From Leucaena leucocephala (Eukaryota > Streptophyta > Magnoliopsida > Fabales > Fabaceae), in assembly GCA_037074615.1 (NCBI GenBank), contig CM073560.1:9617501-9681500 (forward strand): 64,000 bases of DNA. The letters run 5' to 3'. Positions 1 through 11,884 of the stretch are shown here, piece by piece. Under the pieces are notes generated by a model. The model saw only the letters and a program-made list of their open reading frames with translations, was not told where the DNA came from and ran no database searches. A program made the position numbers and the translations under genes. The first letter of the stretch is position 1, and the number at the start of each line of letters is the position of its first letter.

Positions 1-1889
1 GAGTGAACCTCAGACTATCCAGTCAGAAATCATACATGAACCTAATCAAGTCTACACTCTTGCGGAAACATCACATGAGGTGGTGCCTAGGGAACCTGAA
101 GAGAACTCTAGTTCAGGGGGTGACACTAACAGGTGGGGACAATACACCCGCAGAAATAAGGACATGACAGGTAATATACCTCAAGTAACTGACGCAATCC
201 AAGAATCTGCACCAGAGGCAGGTTCTGACCATGCGATACAAGAGGATGATCTTGACATTCCAATTGCAATAAGGAAGTAACCCAGATCCTGCACTAGACA
301 TCCTATAGAGAGGTTTGTCTCCTATCAGGCTCTATCGCCCAAACATCTTGCTTTCATATCTCATCTTAATCAGGTCAAGATACCAGAAAATATACATGAA
401 GCCCTTGATCATCCTGAATGGAGAAAGGCGGTAATGGAAGAAATGGAGGCTCTGGAACGAAAAAATACATGGCAAGTAGTCGACCTGCCCAGGGGCAAGA
501 AGGCAGTAGGATGCAAATGGGTATTCACTCCAAAATATTGTGCGGATGGAAGTCTTGAGAAATACAAAGCAAGATTAGTAGCAAAGGGTTTCACTCAAGT
601 CTATGGTATGGACTACACCGAGACGTTTGCACCAGTGGCAAAACTAAATACCATCAGAGTTCTGTTATCTCTTGCAACAAACTTAGATTGGACGCGTTCT
701 TAAATGGAGAACTAAAGGAGGAAGTCTACATGAAAATGCCACTAGGATTCCCTGGGAGGAAGGAAAACCATGTGTGCAGATTAAAGAAATCATTGTATGG
801 TTTAAAACAGTCTCCTCGAGCGTGGTTTGAAAAATTTGCCAAAGTCTTAAAAGGCGAAGGCTATATATAGGGGCAAAGCGACCACACCCTATTCTTCCGA
901 CACTTAAATGGGGGAATAGTGGTATTAGTTGTTTACGTTGATGACATCATACTCACAGGAGATGTTCCAGCAGAAATTGACAGAGTTAAGAAGGCATTGA
1001 ATGGGGAATTCTAGGTCAAAGATCTAGGAGAAATGAAATACTTTCTGGGCATGGAAGTAGCTAGATCTGCCAGAGGAATCAGCATCTCACAGAAGAAATA
1101 TATACTGGACCTGTTAAAAGAAACGGGTATGCTCGGCTGCAGACCAAGTGATACCCCTATACGAGATGACAAAATTACTGAGACTGAAGATCTAGGAAAA
1201 GTCGTAGATATGGGAAGATATTAACGAATGGTGGGAAAACTGATTTACCTATCCCACACTCGACCAGACATCGCCTATGCTGTCAGTGTGGTAAGCCAGC
1301 ATTCCTATAATCCAAAACAAAAGCACCTAAATCAAGTCTATCGGATTCTAAGATACTTGAAGGGCTCTCCCGGGCTAGGTCTGTGGTTTAAAAAAACAGA
1401 AAATCGAAAAGTGAAAATGTTTACAGATGCTGACTGGGCAGGTGATCAATATTATAGAAGGTCAACCTCAGGATATGTTACCTATGTTTGGGGAAACTTA
1501 GTAACTTGGCGGAGTAAAAAACAGAGTGTGGTTGCTAGAAGCAGTGCTGAAGCCGAGTTCAGAGCTATAGCCCTTGGAATTTGTGAAAGTCTATGGGTGA
1601 AACGAGTACTGGAAGAGATGAAAATGTCAATATAATTGCCCATAAGCCTACAGTCAGACAACATGGCGGCTATCGATATGTCTCACAATCTAGTCCAGCA
1701 TGACAGGACAAAGCATGTAGAGATAGATAGACATTTCATAAGAGAAAAGATTGATGAAGGGACTATTGATCTCAAGTATATTCCCTCCAAAGAACAAACT
1801 GCTGATGTACTTACAAAGGGCCTAACAAGAGACAAATTTGAATATCTCATTGGCAAGTTGAACATAATAAATATCTATGCTCCAACTTG
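1..1889 (+). pseudogene. Ty1/copia pol remnant (end of integrase to RT to RNase H)
   Basis: Reads as the C-terminal half of a copia polyprotein, cut by the window start. The RT begins near 421 (motif WRKAVMEEMEAL), runs through KARLVAKGFTQ and TFAPVAK, then FLNGELKEEVYM and SLYGLKQSPRAW. The catalytic YVDD box is at 934-945. RNase H follows with TDADWAG near 1422, SSAEAEFRA near 1540, QSDNMAAI near 1651 and ADVLTKGL near 1803. The frame is broken by in-frame stops at about 278, 701, 868, 1011, 1222 and 1633, so no functional enzyme is made. The natural stop at 1887 is followed directly by a polypurine tract and LTR. RT-RNase H order after integrase is diagnostic of Ty1/copia. The lineage within copia was not decided. 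Confidence 0.95.
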
Positions 1890-1897
1890 AGGGGGAG
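1887..1897 (+). other. Polypurine tract of the copia element
   Basis: TGAGGGGGAG lies between the pol stop and the TG of the LTR, the expected plus-strand priming site in reverse transcription. Confidence 0.8.
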
Positions 1898-2118
1898 TGT
1901 AGAAGAGAAATTAGTGGGATTCAGTAAAGAGAGGAGATTATTAGAATTAATTGAGAGAGATTGCAGGGATTATCTCTTTATTGTATCTTAATTACATTTC
2001 CTAATTCTGCTCCCACAATCCCGCCATGAATGGGATTCAGCTTGTGTATATATGTAACCATGTACAGCAGAAATAAAACACATTCAGAAAGCAATAGCAA
2101 TTCATTTCTTACCGTGCA
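1898..2118 (+). repeat. 3' LTR of the copia element
   Basis: Starts TGTAGAAGAGAAATTAG just after the polypurine tract. It holds a TATATATG stretch near 2044 and an AATAAA signal near 2071. The end is set at a CA (2117-2118), giving about 221 bp, short but normal for small copia elements. The 3' boundary is uncertain because no 5' LTR is in the window to compare with. Confidence 0.65.
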
Positions 2119-2139
2119 GTGTGTCTATAATCAGTATGA

Positions 2140-2841
2140 CTACTGATAACTATAAACTTCTATTATGCATTCATTCAAACTATGAATGGGAATATTATTC
2201 AGAAATTGACCCTGTTGTTTATCTAAGATTCCAGATTCTGGTCTTAGATTCTTACCTGTTCTTTCTTTAAGTTCTATGGCGATGGCCTTTGAGAGGGTGA
2301 TCCTTGATATTCTTCTCTCTGGTGATGTAATTGATAGCTTGAGCACAATCCATGACTACCACTATGTTCCTTATTCCTTTTCATCATTTGATTTATAAAC
2401 TAGTTATGGTAAGTTGGTAACCCTTAATGTCAGCAACAGGAACCTTTAATTACAGCAGAAACCTGTAGCCAAATCTCTCTTGTCATTCTCCACATGAAGC
2501 TTTCTCCCATTGAATAAATAACACCGTCAACCTCCAGAATGTTGTAAGACTTGGATAAATAATTCTTCCCTGTCAAATGACTTCCTATGTTTGATCTGAG
2601 AGACTGAGACGCCAGCTTTGAATAATCATGCTGAGCTCTCAAGAAACTCTTGCAGTGCTCTAGCCAATTTTTTTACCCATGCATAACGCTTAGCAAACTC
2701 TAAGCGATATTCTTGAACACTCCCCACCTGTTTGATGCTGCAGAGATACTCATGTGGATTTTGGAATTCTGTTGGGTCATAATTTTTCGGGAACACCTTC
2801 ACTAATATTAAATACAAATATTGAATTAATTTCCTGATCAT
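2140..2841 (-). pseudogene. Retrotransposon gag-like relic
   Basis: On the minus strand three short open segments (2841-2626, 2642-2430, 2346-2140) in shifting frames read like a gag capsid. The first has PTEFQNPHEYLCSIKQVGSVQEYRLEFAKR, typical of the gag turn before the basic arm (the xGSVxEYxxEF motif of Ty3-like gag). The last has RITLSKAIAIELKERTG, like the PxTLxEAxxLA segment that follows. Frame changes and stops make it dead. It sits between the copia LTR and the PAS1-like exons. The assignment rests on motif likeness only. Confidence 0.5.
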
Positions 2842-3380
2842 TTCTTCATGTAATGAGCATCAACATTTGTAGACAGAAAAGTAACTATGACTCCCTAAAA
2901 TTTAGGTCCACTAACACAACTTAGGAAAATAACAGTCCTGAACATGTTTAATAAAAGTATTAAAAATTGACATACTTGACTTAGTAAATAATCCTAACAG
3001 ACTCAACTTACTCCTAAATTTGTGCTGCACTAGAACTAACCACTAAAACCACTAAAATAAATATTAATATGAATTCAATTCCGCAAATTTTCGCCAAAAA
3101 AAAAATCTGCAAATTCACTTCACGTATCTTCATACTTGGTACTGTATCCGTTTGCTTCCCCAATTCTGTCATGTCAACTCAAAGCAGGAGAGTTTCTTTA
3201 ATTTTTCAATCTTGTTTTGACTAGTCACTTGCGAACCATTTCTTGTGGACCTTAATACCTCCTAATTTTCTTTACACTTTCAAGTTTGCATTTGTAAGAA
3301 ACCAGGAATTTTATGATGAGCTCTTAAGAAGTATCCTTGTACCATCCAACTGTTTAACATTGTGTGGTAATTGATGGCAG
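2842..3380. other. AT-rich spacer, probable intron sequence before PAS1-like exon
   Basis: No ORF, TE signature or earlier exon of the PAS1-like gene was recognised here. The last bases are a polypyrimidine/AG acceptor for the exon at 3381. Confidence 0.4.
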
Positions 3381-5043
3381 TTACTTCGAGAATTTAATCA
3401 CATCAATCCACAAGATGATGAGGAAGCAAAAGTATTTTCAGATACACGTGTAAGCTATTTTATGTTCATATACCTTTTCTGCAGTATGGTATTTACAAAC
3501 ATTTCTGCTTATCTCGGGATTGATAGAATGATTTTAACTGTGGGACTAATCTCTCTCTGTCTCTCTCACACAAATGACCGAAGAACTTGTTACATCTGAA
3601 TGTGGCTGCATGCTATCTGAAATTGGGAGAATTTAGGAACTCCATTGAGTTTTGCAATAAGGTATGATTGATGACCTTACCTTTCATGCAGATATCATTT
3701 GTTTCACTGGAATAAACAACATAGCAATAATCGGTTATTCTTTTCTTGACTTCCAAGTTGTTTCGTTGGCAAAACAAATCATAAATATTTTATTTCTATA
3801 AGACTTTTTTTCACATTAAATCTACTTTCTCTATCTTAGTTAGATGCAATCATTTTGAATATAAAAATCCCCCTCCCAGAAAAAAAAAATCAAGTTTCCC
3901 TGTTCAAATTTGGATCCCTCAATTGAGAGTTGAGATTAAGACCTTTATTTTTTTGAAAAAAATAAATTTGTAACTCCCCATCAATATCATTAGATCATGA
4001 TTTGATGGTTAATATCCCATTGAGGGGACCCAAATCCTTCCACGTTCTCTAGGTCCACCTCATCCCCTTCCTTCTAGCTGGTTGTGAGTCTGTGCATGTT
4101 TAAAGGACACTTTTTATTCTTAATTTGTTTATTATTTATATGGAAACTTGTCCTCCAGGACCTGAAAGCCTTAGTGAACTCTGGATTTAAGATACCTGAA
4201 ACTTTCAACTTTAGTTTATTTTCTAACTTCTGTATGATTCATTATGACTGGCATAGTCTCATTTTACTTTTGGTTGTTATGACAAACAATGTGTATGTGG
4301 GTGCATTACATCATACCGCTGATTATAAAATACTCATATACGCTGATTGCTTGAAGACCCTCTTTCTCCTACTCTTTCTGTGTGCGTGTGTAATAAGGAC
4401 CGAGCAATTATTTTCACGTTGTATACTTTACCTCATTTCATGTGTTCTCCATTGAACGACATAGGTTTTGGATGCAAACCCTGCACATGTCAAGGGTCTT
4501 TACCGTCGTGGAATGGCCTACATGGCAGCTGGAGATTTTGAAGAAGCAAAGAGTGATTTCAACATGGTAAAATCATCGTATGTTGTTGTCCTAATAAATT
4601 TGGACATTCATTATTAAAACCTCTTGCTACATTTTAGGTGATGAAAGTTGACAAGTCAACTGAACCAGACGCAACCTCGGCTCTTCTTAAACTGAAGCAG
4701 AAGGAGCAGGTATGTTGGGGAGCCGTTGTTTTCTTATACACCTATGAAGGATTGAGGCATGATTCTGAAACCAATTCATATGCAGGAAGCTGAGAAGAAG
4801 GCTCGAAAGCAATTTAAAGGCCTTTTCGACAAGAAACCTGGAGAAATTGCAGAAGTCACTGCTGAAGAGGATAAAGATCAGAAGATAAGCGAAAGCAAGG
4901 AGGAGGATGAAGGACATGGGGGCTCGGATTCAGAGAATTCACATGAAGTTGCACCAGATGCCCCTCAAGTGGGTTGGTTCTCTCGCTTTTTGCCAAGCAG
5001 ATTATTATCATCCTTATGGCTTCGAAGATGTACCATTCTGTGA
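3381..5043 (+). CDS. PAS1: PASTICCINO1-like FKBP/TPR protein, last five exons (5' part missing)
   Basis: Coding blocks are 3381-3449, 3584-3661, 4465-4566, 4638-4709 and 4786-5043; each is bounded by AG/GT and all join in phase 0 without a stop, giving about 191 residues. Exon 1 (LLREFNHINPQDDEEAKVF) and exon 2 (NLLHLNVAACYLKLGEF) are the start of the TPR array. Exon 3 is a full TPR helix pair (VKGLYRRGMAYMAAGDFEEA). Exon 5 has KKARKQFKGLFDKKPGEI, then an acidic linker and a C-terminal tail ending RRCTIL. These match plant FKBP72/PAS1, a TPR immunophilin that affects cell division and very-long-chain fatty acid elongation. The FKBP domains and N-terminal exons are not in the 3.4 kb upstream, which holds retroelement debris. 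Either a large intron precedes 3381 or the gene is truncated. Absence of frame damage favours a living gene. Family call is from memory of the conserved TPR and tail segments. Confidence 0.8.
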
Positions 5044-5765
5044 TTTAATCATTTTGCAAATTCTGGGTGACTTAAATACATCGGAGTTTCAGGCATTTGT
5101 GGCGTTGATGTTGTTAGGCCGTTTACCAGGAAATGTTCAAGTTGTGTAGCGAAGATGGTTCACATTTGCCCCTTCGTATCTTTATAAATTTTTGTTCTTC
5201 ATTCAAAAGAGATGTTATGTAAGCATAGTAAGAAATGGTAAAAACATAAAAAAGGAAAAACAAAAAGGGGAAAAACAAAACTATGCCCTTTTGTTTTGTA
5301 CTCCTCTCCTACTAAATATAGGAGTTAGGTGATTGGTTTTAATCCTATATATAAGATTTCAATCCACTTTATCTCTCATATTTAATTTTTTTAAAAAAAT
5401 AATTTACCTAACTTATAAATTAAAAGTGAATTTAATGTTATATTGGTATATTTTAGAAAAATCAGGTCACGTTTATTATAATTAAATTAGTTATATAACT
5501 TTTTTAATATATCAAATTAATTAAATAGTTTTATATTAAGAATTAGAGAGAGTACTTGTTACAAGTGACGAGCTAGAAATTATAACTATAACATACAATT
5601 ATGAGAGAAAAATAAATTTAATGGGAAAGTTATCAATTATATAATTAATTTGAATTATTTAAATTTAAAGGTCTTACTAAAAACATATAATTTAAGATTA
5701 TATCCACCTTGGCATGGAATCTCTCCATTTAAACCCCCTCTCTATTTTGTCTCCATTATATCAAG
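5044..5765 (+). other. 3' UTR of PAS1-like gene and AT-rich spacer
   Basis: The first 150-200 bases are the likely 3' UTR, with possible poly(A) signals around 5180-5250. The rest is AT-rich with no gene. A short ORF at 5766-5969 resembles nothing known to me. Confidence 0.45.
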
Positions 5766-6069
5766 ATGAACTGCTTTGCTTATGAAACAAAATCTGGGAT
5801 GTTCTCTTTTTCCAAACAAGCTGAGCCGTGGGTTGCAACTTTATTTCAATCTCGTGTTCCTCTAATAAAGTGGGAAATTCGTCCCTTCGCCCCAAAAACC
5901 AACCTTGCAGGTGGTGCGAGGGAAGAAATCCTCGGAGAAGAAGGATGTTTGCTGGTTCACATCACTTAATTCCCTTGTTAATTCTCTTATTTATACTTGT
6001 TAATTTGCTGATTGTAGTTGTTCTTATGTATGTAATCACTAGTAAAATTTTGAGAATTTCAAAACTATA

Positions 6070-6375
6070 AATTGTTAATTCCCTTATGTTATTATGTGGT
6101 GTTGTTATTTTCTTTATATGCCCTTGTCAATTTGCTTTGTAGTTGCTTTTATGCATATATTTTTTAGTAAAATTTTGAGAATATACAATTTGCAAATTAA
6201 CAAAATAAGGGAGTTAACAACAACACACAAGAGAATTAATAAGGGAAAATAACTTCTGAGTCCCATGGAAGTAATTAAATGACAAAAAATTCCCAAAATA
6301 TGATATAATTAATTTCAAGTCCCATGGGACCTTAGATGAATTTTTTCCAATTGTAAAAAGACAAAGCTGCCCTTG
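6070..6375 (+). repeat. Left terminal inverted repeat of MULE
   Basis: Inverted copy of 12350-12600, at roughly three-quarters identity by eye over the inner 130 bp. The best block is around the CAAGTCCCATGGGACCT at about 6325-6341. Confidence 0.7.
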
Positions 6376-6470
6376 TGAATTAAAAACAGTAAAAGCAGAA
6401 AGAATTTGGTGTTCTGCTGTGAAAAGAAGATGAGAAAGGCTGAAACCAAAGGCGTAGCCCCCTTTCAAGA

Positions 6471-6665
6471 TTGCAGTCTGCTCCTTCGTCGTCGCTTGCA
6501 CTCTACTCCTTCGTCTTTGCTTGGTTGCCTTTCCTCTTCCAGTCATCGTCGCTGCCACTCGACCTTCCAGTGGTAGTCACTTGCTTCGTCGTATTCGATC
6601 GTCGCCGTCATCTCTCCAGTAGTGCCATTCAATCTCGTCGCTCTGAGTTTGTTCTCTCTAGGTGA
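6471..6665 (+). other. GC-richer C/T block with splice donor inside MULE
   Basis: A cytosine- and TCG-rich segment (repeated CGTCGTCGC-like triplets) ending TCTCTCTAG/GTGAAT, a plausible 5' splice site. It stands out from the AT-rich surroundings. It could be the MULE's own first exon and leader, or a captured host 5' exon; I could not tell which. The open frame across it shows no known domain. Confidence 0.4.
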
Positions 6666-6924
6666 ATCTGTCTCTGTAGCTATTACCTTTGCTAATTTTT
6701 TTATGTTTAAATTTGTATGCTCTACGTGTTATATCATAATGTGAAGTCATGTTTCTTTGGATTCTGCTCTAACATCCCTTTCATTGGAAAAACTTATCCC
6801 TTTAAAAGTTATATTCGGTTTGCAGAAATTTGTGGTGTGTTTACTTTAGTGTAGTAAGAAAATATGAACATTAGAAAGGTTCCTTCAAAGTGTGAATGAC
6901 AGATCATGATCAGATATGCGAGGC

Positions 6925-7370
6925 AATGTGAGTTGTTATTATAGTACGCGATAGTTGTTAATATAAGTGCTAGAGTTGTTAATATTATATGTCTGGTACA
7001 GGTTGTCATGGTTGTTATGTCTTTACTATGGGGTTGTTATTTCCTATTGCTGGAGTTGTTATTCCTTCACTACAGGGTTGCTATTTATAAGTGCTAGAGT
7101 TGTTATTTTTGCTGTCGTAGATAAGTTATTTTTTAGTTGTCAAGTTCTTGTTTCTTCACTATGGGGTTCTTATTTTCTACTGATAAAGTTGTTATTTTTG
7201 CTTTCATTGGGTAGTTATTATTTACAAGTGGTTGTTATGCCTTCACTATAGGGTTATTATTTTCTACTACTGGAGTTGTTATTCCTTCAATATAGGATTG
7301 TTATTTTTAAGTGCTGGAGTTATTATTTTTGCTGTCATAGGTAAGTTATTTTTCAGTAGTTAAGTTGTTT
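6925..7370 (+). repeat. GTTGTTATT subterminal repeat array (left)
   Basis: About 15 imperfect copies of (G)AGTTGTTATT or GGGTTGTTATT at 20-45 bp spacing, separated by CTACTGGA- and CCTTCACTATAG-like linkers. No coding sense. Confidence 0.8.
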
Positions 7371-8032
7371 TCGCTATCATGATAAAATTCTTTTATTAAC
7401 AATATAACAAGTTGACATGTCTTGAACATATTTTAATACACGTATTGTTGATAGTATCATTGCTACTATATCTTGCTCCTCTAAATACTATCTATTTTGT
7501 TTGGTTGGATTATGTTTCGATTTGTAGATCTTATAGTTGCTAATTTTCTTTTCTTTCAACACTATTTTTTTCAATTTATTCCTTTGCTTGAATTGCATAT
7601 GCTACTTTGTTGTTTCAGCTTTAGAACCAAAGAAAGTTGCATCTCCGACCATTATAAATGCATAGGTTTTTACTTGACATTTTCAATATCACTAGCTAAT
7701 GATTTGAACCATTAAGAGACATTGCAATAATACACGGTTGATACGCTTGGCTTCTCAAGTTTGAGTGTCAAAAGTAACCCTACCATAGTCTTAGAATCTT
7801 TGAGTCTTTCTGTTCTGAAATTGATAATCAATCTTTTTTCTCTTTGGCCTCCCCGTAGGCCGTCTAGTAATTGGGGGCTCAATGAACCTTTCTTTCAGTA
7901 GTTCAGACACTATCGGCTGTGTACGTATTTCTTAATGTATAGGTTGTTATTTACTTAGGTATTACTTATCATTGTCACTGGTAAAGTTGAATTTAATTTT
8001 TTTTTTGCTTTTGCTTATGACTGAGTGAATTC

Positions 8033-8290
8033 ATGTTCTTGTATTACTGGACAACTTGCAGGTGTTCATGCGGGGTTATTATGTCCGAACTAATGAAACA
8101 AAGGTTCCTTGACCCCCCAATTACTAGAAAGCCTCCGGGAAGGCCAAAGAGAAAAAGGATTGAGTCTCAATTTCAGAACAGGAAGACTTATCATTATGGA
8201 AGACGCCATGAAGCTGGACACAGTGAAGACATGCAAGAATCCAAACCCGAACTGAGGAATGGCATTGGGTTGCTCTATTTTTTTGTGTAA
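8033..8290 (+). pseudogene. MULE transposase C-terminal fragment
   Basis: The frame reads LDPPITRKPPGRPKRKRIES followed by a stretch where a zinc knuckle is expected (CxxC...GHxxxxC in MULE and FAR1-type transposases). Here the first cysteines appear as Y and R in TYHYGRRHEAGH, so the knuckle is lost. Upstream, the DDE core was not found; a possible AG acceptor at 8060 starts the exon. It is a relic of the autonomous partner that mobilised this element. Confidence 0.65.
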
Positions 8291-8519
8291 ATACATAGCA
8301 CACTGATTTTTGCTTTGTATATATCTGTAGAAAGTGGTGAAAGTCATTTTTTGTAACCTTGATCAATCTCCATCTTGTTGGAAGGTAAGATGGATCTTGA
8401 TGAAGGTGTCTATGTTTGTTGTATGCCTTTTACATTTGCTGGCAAGACCTGATGTAATTGGAAAGTGCATATATATGAATCAGATCAAATACTATGTTTG
8501 TTGTCATTTGCTGTTATTT

Positions 8520-8880
8520 GTTAGTTGCAGTCGCAGGGGTTGTCATTCCCGGGCGCTGGGGTTGTAAGTCGCAGGTGTTGGGTTTATTATTCACAGGCAC
8601 TGGGGTTGTAAGTCGCAGGTGCTGGGGTTGTTATTCCCAGGCGCCGGGGTTGTCATTCCCAGGCGCTGGTTTTCTGGAAGCTTATGTGAACAAGTATCAT
8701 GACCGGAATACACTGTTGTCGTAACCAAGAACTCTCGAGACGTCCAGTCGCGACAGTAGGTGCTGGGGTTGTTACTGCAGGTGCTGGGGTTGTTAGTTGT
8801 AGGTACTGGGGTTGTTATTGATGGGGTTGTTATTCGTAGGTGGTAGGGTTATTTTTTGTTGGTGGTGGAGTTGTTAATAT
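8520..8880 (+). repeat. GC-rich variant of the GTTGTTATT array
   Basis: Around a dozen units of about 24 bp of the form GGGGTTGTTATTCCCAGGCGCTG, with TGTAAGTCGCAGGTG variants. A single GTCGCGAC octamer flanked by ACTCTCGAGACGTCCA occurs at about 8728-8750 and resembles units in the copia solo LTR at 16970. Confidence 0.75.
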
Positions 8881-9249
8881 TCCCTCCTATAAAATTGAGT
8901 TAGGTCAATTTGTTGTACATGATAACATAAAAAACACAACACCTAGGTATTGAACATGGTAACATTCTTTCCCCAACAGGTTACGACTTGACATTTGTTG
9001 AAACTGTTCAATTACACATATTATTTGTTCATTTTACAGTCCAAAACACACTTAAATAGAAACTATTTTCTTGCAATGTCTGGACCCTTTGCCACCTAGC
9101 CTGGACAACACTTGTTCCTATTGTGAGTTGTTGGGGTGAGTCATCAGCCTAAACAAACAGTCAACCCTTATTTGGTGGAGGTCTTCAATTGAGTAAGTTG
9201 GCATTGTATAACCTTCCTCATCTACTGTGTTGACATCCCAAGTCTTTAG

Positions 9250-9330
9250 CCATGACAACACAATAACCCCGCATGAACACCTGCAAGTTGTCCAGTAATG
9301 GAAGAACATGAATTCACTCAGTCAAAAGCA
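9250..9330 (-). repeat. Inverted partial copy of the 8020-8090 transposase exon start
   Basis: Read on the minus strand this repeats GACTGAGTGAATTCATG and CAACTTGCAGGTGTTCATGC from 8025-8085, then diverges. The two copies face each other about 1.2 kb apart. Confidence 0.75.
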
Positions 9331-9529
9331 AAAGCCAAAAAAGGCTAATGATTGTGTGGATAATGCTGGTTCTAAGTTAGAGCAATGCACACTGAGATAT
9401 GGATAAGGTAGTGGTCAAGATGAAAAACCCTCTGGCTATTAAAATGACAATTCATCTCCTGTTCTACCAAATGTGATCAAAAGTATGCCCTTAATCAGTG
9501 ACTCCATCACCATAGCCACTATTGGGTTT

Positions 9530-9910
9530 AATCAGTGACTCTATCACCATAACTCCATATTGGATGAATAACAACACCACTGTGAAAATAACAAACATGC
9601 AACAGGAATAATAACAACTCCACCGCTTGGAAATGACAAGTCCATTCTGAATGAATAACAACTCCATCACTAGAAAATAACAACTGCACAGCTGGAATAA
9701 CAAGAAGAAAAATAACCCCACAACTGAAAGAACAACAACTCGACCACTAGGAAATAACAACTCCACCACTGAAAAATAACAACTGCATAGCTGGAATAAC
9801 AATAGGAAAAATAACCCCATAACTGAAAGAATAACAACTCGACCACTAAGAAATAACAACTCTACCACTGAAAAATAACAACTACATAGCTGGAATAACA
9901 ACTTGGGCAC
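9530..9910 (-). repeat. GTTGTTATT subterminal repeat array (right, inverted)
   Basis: The same motif as 6925-7370 on the opposite strand (seen as AATAACAACTCCACCACTG and variants), about 13 copies in a higher-order unit of about 120 bp. A 144-codon minus-strand frame runs through it but is just translated repeat. Confidence 0.8.
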
Positions 9911-9929
9911 AAATGTTTTGAGCATTACT

Positions 9930-11499
9930 CTAGTGAGAATATAACTTCATATATATACACTTTACAGTTATAACATTTGAAAGAAGTACAATACATATAG
10001 TCACCTTGATCAAGATCTACCCTATCATCCAAAATGTGGACCTTGATGAAGGTTACAAAAAAATGAGATTATCACTTTACATATTTTTTTACAAAGTAAA
10101 AATTAGTATGCTCTGTATTTACACAGAAAACCATACAAACCAGCACCCTTTCTCAGCTCGAATTTACACAGAAAACTAGCATATATTTTCTATTGGGAAG
10201 TTAATCTATAGCAATTTGTCCATAAACTATTTTGAACTCATCATATGTTGTGCTTTCCTTTATGGACATTGTTCTCACTTGACCACCAATCTATATATGA
10301 CTTCCTCCATCATTGCCAAATTGTCCCCCCATATGAACATAATAGGGAGGCATTACAAACAAGCATGAGAGTTTCAAAGAATTACAAGAGAAAAGTCAAC
10401 TATAATTATAGGGAGGCATGCCACAACACTACCAAGGGTCATTATAAAGATAATGCATGGCAGCAGCAGAAGCTTCTTGAAATATAAGCAAGTACTCCTC
10501 ATCTCCAAATAAAAAATAAGCCTGAGAAAATTCATGAATGAAGAATTAGAGAACATGCCCTCCTTCTAACTAACTCTAAAAATGAAATTATAGGGTAACA
10601 TAAAAAAGATATTTACATACTTATAAGTTGGTACCATGGAAAACATTAGCAAAAAAATACAGCACGTATGATTCAATAGATTGGCAGAATAAATATACTA
10701 ATTTTATATGCTTTAAATAAGTACATGACCCTTCATGCATACATTGAAATCAAAATTGAGTAATTAGTTTTATATGTTTATCTTTTGACAGGGAGAATTT
10801 TTTTTGTTGGTTTGGATAGAAGGATTCATTTATGAAATAAGTAACCACAGAATTAGAGGATAAGGTTCCCACCTTGCCTTCTAAACAGCCAACAACAACC
10901 AAGGTAAAGCAAAACAGAAATGAAAAGAAGAGAATAACATTGGCAAAAAAAGAGCTATATGATCCCTGGAAGTCTAATTAGGAAGCCCATTCGATAGAAC
11001 AATGAGCTAGGCACTAATGATGTTTCAAAAGATATTAGTACTCTATTGCACAAAAAATCCAATCACATTGTGTCTACAAATGATTAAAGGGAATCAAGAT
11101 GGTGACTAGGTAGAATAGTGAATTACCATGCATAGAAATAAATAATGAGAAGTAGAAATCAACTTCAGTTATTCTTCCAATATTGAACTTTCAATAAGTT
11201 TATTAATAAAATGAATATAGTAAGAATTTTTCTGAAGAATTGACATAGATTGAAAGACAAAAAGATTTTTTGCATTATTCCTCAATAAGGTTACGAACTC
11301 AAGGGAAGAAAATGAACCCTTTAATTAAGTGTTGCAACCATGCGAATGTTGGCGTCGCAATGAAAAATGATGCAGGTATTTTTAAGGGGGAAAGGGATAT
11401 TATGAAATGTAAGATACTGACCACATTAAGATAATTTAATTGTATAATTTTGCAGTAATAGCGACCATTACAAAAATCTATGTCTGGTAGTATCTAGCC
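9930..11499. other. MULE interior without recognised genes
   Basis: AT-rich sequence with scattered short frames only. Nothing recognisable on either strand. Confidence 0.4.
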
Positions 11500-11847
11500 T
11501 CATTTATCCCCTCTAATGTAAGTTCTATTGCAAGGACAATTGCTTTTACACTCATGACTTGTGAAATAATATATCAGAAATGACAAAATAAAAGGCAGTA
11601 AGCAACACATGACCAAAATAACAAAAATATTATTTCTTTCAATATTGACATGGTATCTATTAGCGTTACTTATTGTCAATGATCCAATTATAGAGCATGT
11701 TCCAATGTAAACCAAAATATTAGTTTGATCATAGCGAGGAGCACAATACATAGTCAATAATAGTGTTACGACTATTGCTGAGGCCGTATACAAGAGGAAT
11801 ATTGATGCTAAAATAGAATGTACATGTCCAAATAATCCCATAAGCAC
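11500..11847 (-). pseudogene. Captured NIPA-type magnesium transporter fragment
   Basis: A 115-codon minus-strand frame. Residues 14-56 (SIFLLYTASAIVVTLLLTMY, then CAPRYDQTNILVYIGTCSII and GSLT) match the transmembrane region of plant NIPA proteins (CAPRYGQTNxLVYxGICSxxGSLx). The family is a multi-pass Mg transporter. The rest of the frame after about residue 58 does not follow the family, so this is one exon or part of one that has run into intron or filler. It lies inside the MULE, which fits Pack-MULE capture. A D replaces the usual G in the CAPRYG motif. Not expected to be functional. Confidence 0.7.
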
Positions 11848-11884
11848 GCACGCACTTCATAGTGAATATCAATCAGCATACCAG

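Noticed and set aside
4084..4541. ORFs of 123 and 64 codons between PAS1-like exons
   Set aside because: Hydrophobic, no domain; they lie in the intron before the 4465 exon, and the second reads that exon in the wrong frame.
6925..9910. Spaced short repeats as a CRISPR-like array
   Set aside because: Plant genomic context, imperfect units, linkers are not unique spacers of fixed length, and no cas-like genes.
9491..9925. 144-codon minus-strand ORF with repeated LFQLCSCYFSVVELL
   Set aside because: It is the translation of the GTTGTTATT repeat array; frame openness follows from repeat composition.
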